From Asterochloris sp. CNOR1 (Eukaryota > Chlorophyta > Trebouxiophyceae > Trebouxiales > Trebouxiaceae): a stretch of 64,000 bases of DNA. Shown here piece after piece: positions 56,399 to 64,000 of the stretch (its first letter is position 1; each line of letters begins with the position of its first letter). Under the pieces are notes generated by a model, which did no database searches, had not been told where the DNA came from, and saw only the letters and a list, made by a program, of their open reading frames with translations. Where the stretch lies: positions 1 to 64,000 of the forward strand of contig OZ017756.1 of assembly GCA_963969365.1 (NCBI GenBank), written 5' to 3'. Both the position numbers and the translations under genes were made by a program.

Positions 56399-56691
56399 TG
56401 ATTGCCTCCCTGTCCCTTTTGAACCGCTGTACCCCTACACCATGATGACCTGCTTGCAACTGAAGTCAGCTATAGTGTACTCCCCCAGCTACCACCCAAC
56501 CCTGTTGTGGCCCTTTCACCACTGGTATGGCTTGATCCTTTAAGCTGTTGCTGTCCGCCAGTGCATCCAGCAAGCTCCTGAGCTGAATCCGTTAGAACTG
56601 TTCAGGATGTTCCCAAATCACCATGTACGTGGAGGTGTCACTGGATGAAGCACATTGTACAGTAACACAGCTTTGAAAAACGGCTTGGACC
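56399..56691. other. Convergent intergenic stretch
   Basis: This lies between the amidase stop and the end of the last exon of a minus-strand membrane-protein candidate. No gene or clear polyadenylation motif is seen. Confidence 0.4.
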
Positions 56692-59100
56692 TTAGGCCAT
56701 GCTACTGGGCTGTGGTGTTAGGCCCTCCCTCACCTGGCAGATGTAGATCCACCACCCACAGATGAGGGCTGCACCAGCCTGGTTTATGAGGACTGCTATA
56801 GCAAATCTGCAAAGCGCATCTGTGGTCATGCGCACCCCAATCATCAGAACTGCTGCTTGGATGGCAGTTGCCAAAGCCATCTGAAGAAGTACTTGACCAG
56901 ACTAGACCATGCAGCGGGCCTCTTCTGGACAGTCTGCAGCCAGGACAAATCCATGTGCCTTCCACCCCAGCTGCAAGCTTGCAGCTTAAGCTGCAGGACT
57001 GCTTGGTCAAGCATGCACAGCCCCAATCTTAGAGCGCGCAAGGCTCAAGCAAATGCTGCAAGATTGGAGTCCATCGTGATGGTGGCAGACGCTGAGAACC
57101 TGCTGGTGCTCCTGCTGCAGGGTCTGCACCCCGCACCAGTAGCTAGTGACCCCTGCATCTGATGCTGACAACAGCCTGCCCATGTGCCGGCCCTGTGGTC
57201 CCAGAACCACACATCACATCCATAGCTCAGGTGAATACATCCATGGTGGACAAACTCATAGCTGTGGCTGATGACAGGGCGTACAAGCTCACTTAGCATG
57301 CGTTCAGGAAGCACCAGAGCATGCATGAGGATTCAAGTAAAAAGTACAAGAAGACATATTGAGAGTAAATGCAAGAGATGTAAGCAGGACTGCGAGACAT
57401 CGATGACTTACAGACACTGTTGCCTGACTGCCCTGCTTGGGTCTCTTAGTGTTACAGCCAATGTCTGACCTGAAGGCTTCCCCGTCTAAGCTGCGTCACA
57501 GAGATTCTTCACAATGGCACAGCTCTGGCTGCTGCTGCAGAGGCACCGCCCCTGCACATCAGCAGGCAGAGTGCCCCATGGTTTGCCAGCGACTTGTCAC
57601 AGTTGAACGTCATCAAGGGACCTGCATTCCCCACAGGTGGGTCACCCTGCAGAGCTGCCTTGACATGCTGGTGCTCCCACTGTGTCTCTGTCAACAGCCC
57701 TGGCAGGCAGTTGCAAAGCAACCATGCAGGGCCCAAGAGGGCTTTGACAGCCGTTACATCCATGCACCCCCATGCAGAAGTCTATTGCCTCGTCTGGAGG
57801 GGCATCGTGCCAGGTAACGATAGTCTGGCATCGCATGCGCTCCCAGGGGCAGCACCCCCACAGGGTGCATGGATAACAAGACTGTCATGCCCATGAGCAG
57901 CCCCATTCAAGCGAGGCAAAAGTCGGAATGTCAAACTTTGTCCACAGGACGGGCAGCACGGCACCTCAGACAGGTGAAGCAGCACAGTGGGTGAGCGCAA
58001 CTCCCATGGCTGCAGGACTACACCACCGACTGGCAGGCAACTCAGGAAGGCTGGCAACATCCTGGCAGCTCAAGGTCAGCTCTTCCGGCTTGTGGGCCAC
58101 GGTCTGCAGCAGGGAGCAGTGCAATTGTATGACATGAGCAGGGACCTGGGTGTTGCACCCTCAAACAAAGTGGCCAAGATGCAGCTGCGGCTTCATCCTT
58201 GCGGAAGCCGCAGCTGCCTCCTCGCGGCTTCCTTTTTAGGTCGCAGCACCCAGGTGCATGCCAATGTCCCGTATGGGCCTGACCTGATATCCACTGATCA
58301 TCAAGCACCACCAACTATAATCAAGCAAGACCAGCGCAGGGTGGCTAATGCAGTGTAAACTGGACATGCATCTGACAGCATCCAGGCGTACACACTTCGC
58401 AACAAGCACACAAGTCAGCTGGGCTCAACATCCTAGATAGGTTGAGGCAGGAACAGAGGCCCTCAGGGGGCCATGCCATAACCCTGCAGGAAACACTGTT
58501 TGGCCCGGCAGGGCGTGCTGCCAAGGCTTGGTGTTGGCAGTGGCTGCTGTGGGTGCAAGTGCTGCCCGGGTGCATGTGCTGCCCCACAGCAGTTTACAAC
58601 TTCCCAGGCGGAGGAAGGATGAGCCATGACATCTATTGCCAAGCAAGAGCTGCCTGACATGTCCTCAAAGATAGGTGCAAGCAATCATCAGGGATTGTTC
58701 AGAGACAGCCAGGAGGCTGGCAATCCACAAGAGCAGGGGCCTGCCCTTGTTCTGGTTAGCGGGGCTCCCAGCTGTGAGCAGCCCCAGGACTGATGCTGGC
58801 GGCAGAATCCAGGGCTGAGGCGCCAAGGTGGAAGGTGCTTGGCTGATCTCAATGCTTGTGCTATAAGTGACTTAGCCTACGGCGCTCTCAGACTGGCTCA
58901 TCACACTTGCAACAATGCCTACTGGGTCGCGTGGTGTTGCATGGCAGCCATTTGTTGACGCAGCCCCAGCAATACATTGCGTGAGGTGCCGCATCTTGAC
59001 CAGCACGCTTGTCAAAGAAAGTTGCCATCATCAGCGGGACCAGTGCAAAGACAGCACTGTAAACCCCTGCCAACAAGACCAAGGACTCTCCATGATTTGC
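56692..59100 (-). CDS. Candidate membrane protein gene, exons partly resolved
   Basis: Two exon-like minus-strand segments look real. At 56880-56734, behind a CTTCTTCAG acceptor and before a GTGAGG donor (or running on to a stop at 56692), lies MALATAIQAAVLMIGVRMTT followed by ALCRFAIAVLINQAGAALIC, which is two hydrophobic helices. At about 59070-58975 lies VLLAGVYSAVFALVPLMMAT, one helix, followed by FFDKRAGQ. A third piece at about 59260-59160 reads ELAQARVTEAVCYINTSASE. The segments between are not resolved and I do not recognise the family. They could belong to more than one gene. Confidence 0.35.
57480..58358. other. Unresolved stretch with exon-like frames on the plus strand
   Basis: Plus-strand pieces with normal-looking composition occur, for example APPLHISRQSAPWFASDLSQ at about 57545-57605, and GHGLQQGAVQLYDMSRDLGV at about 58095. 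The second frame stays open to a stop at 58356-58358. No phase-consistent model or family emerges, and minus-strand frames overlap. I list it so the stretch is not taken as empty. Confidence 0.25.
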
Positions 59101-59366
59101 TTGCCAGGGCTTCCAAACTGGCTCTGACTTGTCCCACAGGTTTTACTGGCAGCACCCCAGATTCAGGATGGTGACAGAGGTGCTCCCATTCTGAAGCAGA
59201 GGTGTTGATGTAACAGACAGCTTCAGTCACCCGTGCCTGTGCCAGCTCAGAAGGTAAGCAGCCCTTGTGGTCCAGTTGGCACGCTGACTTCACCTTCAAA
59301 GTGGCCCTGCTCGTGCGCGGGCAGCATCAACTCTCTCCATGAGGGTCCTGCACATGGCTCCAGCTT

Positions 59367-59610
59367 CCTGCGGCTGGTGGCAGGCATGTGGCAGCTGTTG
59401 GACGCCCCTCCAGGCCTCCAGGCAGCGAAGCAGCAGTGTCTGCTTGGTGTTGGCTGCCTGCGGCTGGTGGCACATGTCTGGGAGCACTTAGACGCCTATA
59501 CAGGCCTACAGGCAGCAAAGCAGCCATGTCTGGTGGTTCCCCACGGCTGCTGGCAAGTGTATGGCAGCAGTAAAACACCCATTCAGGCCTGCAGACAGCA
59601 ACAAGAGTTC
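59367..59610. repeat. 90-bp tandem repeat, three units
   Basis: Units begin at about 59367, 59457 and 59550. Units 1 and 2 both start CCTGCGGCTGGTGG and share CAGGCC...CAGGCAGC...AAGCAGC. Unit 3 is more decayed. The plus-strand frame stays open through all three. Confidence 0.8.
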
Positions 59611-59928
59611 TGCAATCTTGAGCAGCATAATTGAGAAGCTCCATCATGACTGCTCATCACAGGCCTGCTGCTCAGATGCTCAGGTGCATGGGAATGCAGC
59701 AACCTCAGCGCCAAGGGGACTGCTGCCTTTGAAGCCAGATCAAGAGCTCTCAGAAGCGCTGATCTGCTTGAGTGGCTTAGGTGCTGGGGTGCTGCAATGT
59801 CAGCAGGAGGACAAACCACCAAATACCCAGAACAAACAATTTTCGGGGGGTGCAGGCCATGACACAAAAGTGGTGTCAGTCATGCCCTGGCAGCTGGAGT
59901 GCCTGTCTCCCTGCCACACCTGTGGCAA

Positions 59929-60400
59929 CTAGTTGCAAGCTGAGGAGCACTTTGGACGTCGCAAGGTGAAGCTCAAGCTCTGGGCATCAGAAGCAGGGAG
60001 TCTGAAAACAAGTCTGAGTCCAGCATTCCCAGGTCCAACACTCCACTTGGGCTGATACGATGAGTGCACATCGTTAGCACTACAAGGCAACCTGCTCGAG
60101 CCAAAACCAGAGCCTACCTGAGCTGCAACCACCTCGTACAGGCCAGGCAATCCTGAGGGGCTGCAATCTTGAGCCGCAGGCAGCTGGACTGCTGCTCTCT
60201 TGCTAGAAGCCCCCAGCAGGCCGCCAGCTGCTGGTTTGTCCGCAGCCGCGGGGACAGCAGCTGGGTCCTGCAGTCGAGGCCCCTCCTCAAAGACCACACA
60301 GGCCGCCAGCAGGGCCACTGCGCATGCAGCAGAGCGCTGGCGCCGGCCTGAGAGGGCCTCAAATGCCGCGCCTGCGGGCAGTGTGGTGTTGGTGCTACTG
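59929..60400 (-). CDS. C-terminal coding exon of an unidentified gene
   Basis: A minus-strand frame enters behind a CTGCAG acceptor at about 60401 (STNTTLPAGAAFEALSGRRQ). It continues with VALLAACVVFEEGPRLQDP, then GLPGLYEVVAAQ, then SSYQPKWSVGPGNAGLRLVF. It ends RLPASDAQSLSFTLRRPKCS and a stop at 59929. Composition is normal and the end is non-repetitive, so I think it is real. A GTAGGC donor after VVAAQ offers an alternative. Upstream exons may include GRLFADVGLKQHLALLLMVL (about 60.75 kb) and NQVAWRTLKSADVAAQLRHL (about 61.0 kb). The family is not recognised. Confidence 0.4.
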
Positions 60401-60576
60401 CAGTGCGAGACGCCAGGTATGGGTTATGCGTGCTGCTGACGCCAAGTCTTGCCAGGCCACCATTGGGACAGGTCTGAGGCATGAAAAGTGGACCATAGAC
60501 AGTCAGGATTCAGGAAGATGGCTGCCTGACAGTCCATAGTTGTCTTGTACTGTATCCAGCAAGGAAAGCTGGCCGT

Positions 60577-60768
60577 TGTGGGAAAGATGTCATGAGAGGG
60601 CTTTTTGCTGATGATCATCTGCAACAACACCTTGCAATGTTGTTGATGGCGTCATTAGCGAGCACGGCTGGTCATCCAGCTGCGCTTGCAAACAAAACCA
60701 TCAACAGAAGTGCCAGGTGTTGCTTGAGACCTACATCGGCAAAGAGCCTTCCCATGACATCTTCCACA
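60577..60768. repeat. Inverted duplication of an exon, foldback of two ~93-nt arms
   Basis: Arm 1 (about 60577-60669) and the reverse complement of arm 2 (about 60676-60768) are about 70-75% alike by eye, with a loop of only a few bases. Both arms are open in the same codon frame: minus strand DVMGRLFADVGLKQHLALLL, plus strand DVMRGLFADDHLQQHLAMLL. The RNA would form a long imperfect hairpin. Confidence 0.8.
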
Positions 60769-60899
60769 TCATCTGTCCCATAGCTATGGCGCAGAGGCCC
60801 ACCCCTGCTGGCCCCTAGATGGGGAGCACAGCAAGGATGACGTGATCACCAGCCTTGCCAGCTACCACAACTTGCTGAAATGCTAATCAGATGCTGAAG

Positions 60900-63800
60900 A
60901 AAGTTAAGTGCAATCTGAAAGTGTCAGCATGCGTTTGTTGATCCTGTGTCTCCCTTCGCAGCACAGTGTGCACAGCAAATGTCGCAGCTGTGCCGCCACG
61001 TCTGCGCTCTTAAGGGTGCGCCATGCAACCTGGTTGCCAGCCAGATGAGGCACAGTGCAGGCAGACCTATACAGAATTGCAAGCTGAATGTGATGCGCAA
61101 GGTGTGCTGCCGTGCACGTCAAACAGAAACCCACAGCTGTGCACACAATGCTGTGTTGACCAGCATGGGGGCGAGGCTGCTGCCTCCAGCGTCCAGCACA
61201 GAGCCAGAGCCATGCTGGCACGTGGTGCTAGAGCCACGCTGGCAAATTGCTGGATTCTGCAGACAGCAGCCTCAGCCCGCTGCCTGGCTGCTGCTGCCTG
61301 GCAAGCCAGACTCAGCTGCTCCCGCATGTGACCTGCCCTATGGCAGCCCCCTCAGATGACACTTGTGTGTCCTTGGAAAATGCTGCAAACCAGCTGGCCA
61401 ACCTGTGGCAACTCAGCTGAAAGTGAGGAAGCATTCAGAGCTCTCAAGACACCATTGTACTGAGCTCTGAAGTTGAGGTGCTGACTCTATTGTGTACTGA
61501 GAGGCACTGTGATGTGTACCCAGAGGGGCCCACAATCAGCATTGTTGGCACATGTAGGCATGGGCACACATTCCCCAGTACAGCAGCCCTCCAGCTGCCT
61601 GCAGTAATGGTAGACTCAGAACTCGACAGCTTAGTTGAGCGCTGAATTGCCATCATGTGAGGTGCTGACACTTCAGCCACAGAGCCAGGTGGCTTTCATG
61701 TGTTGTGCCAGGCCCTCGTGCCAGGATAAAGGATGCTGAGTTGCAGCCGCAAGACACCACTGATTGCACCAGCAGGCCTGGCATGATGGCCTCAATCCAC
61801 TTGAACTGTGATGTCCTCACTCTCCAGATCATGCCAATCAAAATTGAATTGTCATGGTGTGGAGGGTGGGTACATCACTTGCATTGATGGCGCCCTTGCA
61901 ATCCCTCATAGATGAGAATTTGTCAAGTGCAGACTTTGCACAGGAAAGGGTCCTGGTGGCTTGTTGGACCAGCACTGCGAGTGCTGCCATGAAGAGATTA
62001 GGGACAGGGCCCCTGGGTTGTGGGGTCGGGTCACTGACCGCTGCGAGACAGAATCACATCGCTGCTGTCACGTGCCACTGGGCACCTTTTCTGGGTTTGG
62101 GGTCCAGGTCATGTGCAGGTGCACATGAGAAGGCTTAATGCAAGCAATATTGCCAAAGCACACTATGGTCAGACTGCATCAGAGAGACGAGGCCCTTTGG
62201 CAGCTGTAGCCACAGCTAATAAGGTGCCCAGGCCTTTACAAGCAGCGATGTGACTCCTCTCATGCACCATGATCAGAGACTTGTACCCACAGCTCTGACT
62301 GGTTTGTGGGGTCAGGTCCTCTGGTGATGACACATCGAGAAGTCACACAGCTACTGCTTCCACAGGCCGCTGGGCACAACCTTCCTGGGTTGCGGGTTTA
62401 GGTCAACGTCCAGGTGCACATGAGCAGGCAGGCTGCCCACTGGTGACCCCAGGAGCTGCATATCAGACGGCGGGGTGCCCAGATGTGTTTGCCCAGCAAC
62501 AAGCCACAGCTCACTGTCATCAGAGATGACTTGAACTCCCAGAGCCTGACTGACGGCAAAGCACCACTCGTGGCCAACCCAGCTGACTGCAACTCACAGA
62601 GGACTTCATGACCCCACAACCCTCAGATCAGGATGGGGTCAGAGGCCCTTGGAGCTGCATATCAGGGGCGGTGTGCCCGGATGTATTTGCCCAGCAACAT
62701 GCCACAGCTGAATGCCACCAGGGACCTGCGTCCCATAACAGCTGACTGATAGCACGCATCACGCTTGTCCACATGTGTGCACCACCTCCAGACAGACAGG
62801 TTTTTCAGGACAATTTTACCGATTAAGTTGCTTTTCCTTTGTACATAGTTGCTTCTTGCTCTGGGTCACACCAGCAAAGGGCAACCCTGGACAGCAACCC
62901 TGACCCCACAGCACTCAGATAGGGTTGTGGGGTCAGCGACCCCAGGAGTTGCCTATCACACGGCGGGGTGTTCAGATGTGCTTGCCCAGCAACAAGCCAC
63001 AGCTGTATGTTATCAGAGAGGACCTGCATCCTCATAGCTGACTGACAGCGAAGCATGACACTGGTCCAAATCAATTGTGTGCATGTACAGACAAGCTGCA
63101 CTCAGTTGATGTGGCCCATTGTGATGCTTTGCTGTCCAGAACAGCCTGCCCATTCTCTTGCTGGACACCCACAATTGCCGTCACCTGCGTCACTGCCTTG
63201 ATAGTGCATCCAATATGGCTCAACTCGCTGACCAGCAACTCCCTGACAAGCCACCTGCTGCATGCAAGCCCAGGGTCCCAGGAGATGTCAGCAGCACCCC
63301 ACCCTTTGCTGAGCCTCATTTGCCGGTACTGGAGCTGTCAAAAAGCACCACAGCTGTCGACGCAGTTGGCAGCTGTGTGAGATGCTACACAAGCATGATC
63401 CAGCATTGCCAAGCACATCTACAGTCACCCAGACAGCAAGCCTGAAGGCTGGAAGGCTCCAGCACAGGCGCAGCTTAGACCGCCACAAGGTCGCAGCAAC
63501 ATCCCATGCTTGCACTGGGTGGGACCAGCGTGTTGCTTGCCCCCATGCAGCCCTATCAGGAATTCATCTGGCTTGTGCCACTGATGGTGGAGGGCTGTCC
63601 GGACTGGATGGCTCCATGTTACTGAACGCAACCTGCCAGCCCGACTTCCAGCCCGGGATGACCTGGAAGTTTGGGTTGGCAGGTGGAGCTCAGAAACTTT
63701 GAGACGCATTACGCCAATTAGTCCAGAAAAGCCTGCACCCTCTACGGTAACATGTGGCAGGAGCCAGATGAATCCCTGATAGGGCCGCATGAGAAGGACC

Positions 63801-64000
63801 AATACTCTGCTCCTACTCAATGCCATCATCCATATGTGCAACTCTGATGAGTTGGGCAGATGATGATCGCACTGGGTGGAAGCAGCATTTGAATCCTGCC
63901 TGCAGACTCGTAACAGGCAGTGCAGCTCTGCCGGCTTGTGGTGCTGCCTCAGCTCTGCTGAAGCTGAGGAAAGAGGCCAGAGCTGGAGAGCAGAAACAGG
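60900..64000. other. Unresolved stretch with candidate minus-strand exons
   Basis: Exon-like minus-strand pieces occur: NQVAWRTLKSADVAAQLRHL (about 61.0 kb), RTSQFKWIEAIMPGLLVQSV (about 61.8 kb), AALAVLVQQATRTLSCAKSA (about 61.95 kb), and SELSHIGCTIKAVTQVTAIV (about 63.2 kb). They have the helical pattern of an alpha-solenoid protein. They may be the upstream exons of the frame ending at 59929, with the gene start beyond the window. No family is recognised and no phases are closed. Confidence 0.3.
62443..63030. repeat. Three-copy dispersed tandem repeat
   Basis: Copies at about 62443-62530, 62650-62735 and 62938-63030 share GCATATCA, GGCGGGGTG, TTGCCCAGCAAC and GCCACAGCT. Spacing is about 206 and 290 bp. 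Minus-strand frames through them read IQLWLVAGQ and IQLWHVAGQ, so this is probably another exon echo array. Linked segments (TTGTGGGGTC, GACCCCACA) recur between them. Confidence 0.7.

Noticed and set aside
1-64000. CTGCAG abundance as a transposon or restriction-related signal
   Set aside because: The hexamer sits mainly at intron 3' ends as the splice acceptor, and in echoes of those ends. It needs no other explanation.
1-64000. Transposons, LTR or virus-like elements, tRNA genes, CRISPR arrays
   Set aside because: I found no transposase, reverse transcriptase or capsid-like frame, no terminal repeats with target duplications, no tRNA-like T-loop with cloverleaf, and no spaced identical repeats of CRISPR type.

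Overview
This window is the left end of a linear nuclear chromosome, probably from a green alga. It opens with 581 bp of CCCTAAA-type telomere (TTTAGGG on the G-rich strand, the plant/green-algal type). The genes are intron-dense, with GT-AG and some GC-AG introns whose acceptors are nearly always CTGCAG. Two 3' ends carry the green-algal polyadenylation motif TGTAA. The proteins are Viridiplantae-like, including an AKR2-type chloroplast outer-envelope targeting factor. Intron density and the moderately high GC content suggest a trebouxiophyte; that placement is inference.

Layout. 1-605: telomere with an internal block of variant repeat. 606-1761: no recognisable gene. 1762-22066 (-): nucleoporin NUP205, about 32 exons. 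22471-25096 (+): Spinster-like MFS transporter, first exon unresolved. 25816-26237 (+): 69-residue prefoldin-like protein whose stop overlaps the start of RNA exonuclease 4 (REXO4, 26237-30138, +). 30220-30817 (-): coiled-coil protein. 30981-31949 (+): leucine-rich-repeat protein. 32116-37007 (-): AKR2. 37641-37759 (+): solitary 5S rRNA gene. 38550-42229 (-): WDR83/MORG1. 42340-46685 (+): ribokinase. 46818-49272 (-): NDUFAF3-like complex I assembly factor. 49518-50908 (-): small organelle-targeted protein. About 51280-51956 (-): unidentified gene. 52154-56398 (+): secreted amidase. 56692-64000: mostly unresolved; it holds candidate minus-strand exons (one membrane protein), tandem repeats and an inverted exon duplication.

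Most genes sit as close head-to-head or tail-to-tail neighbours (for example 110 bp between WDR83 and ribokinase). They are unrelated housekeeping functions: nuclear pore, RNA processing, chloroplast targeting, splicing/MAPK scaffold, ribose use, and mitochondrial complex I assembly.

The main unusual property is shared by nearly every gene. Introns contain tandem, decayed copies ('echoes') of the neighbouring exon end together with its splice site, usually every 55-120 bp. Clear cases are in REXO4 (three arrays), ribokinase (four), NDUFAF3, AKR2, WDR83, NUP205, the LRR gene and the small organelle protein. The introns look as if they grew by repeated local duplication across splice junctions. 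Other points of note are the TGATG-overlapping prefoldin-like/REXO4 pair, a foldback made of two oppositely oriented copies of one exon, and recurrent GC-AG introns. Exon coordinates were derived by hand from splice sites and reading phase. Where all phases close (REXO4, ribokinase, NDUFAF3, coiled-coil, small organelle protein, prefoldin-like) the models are firm.
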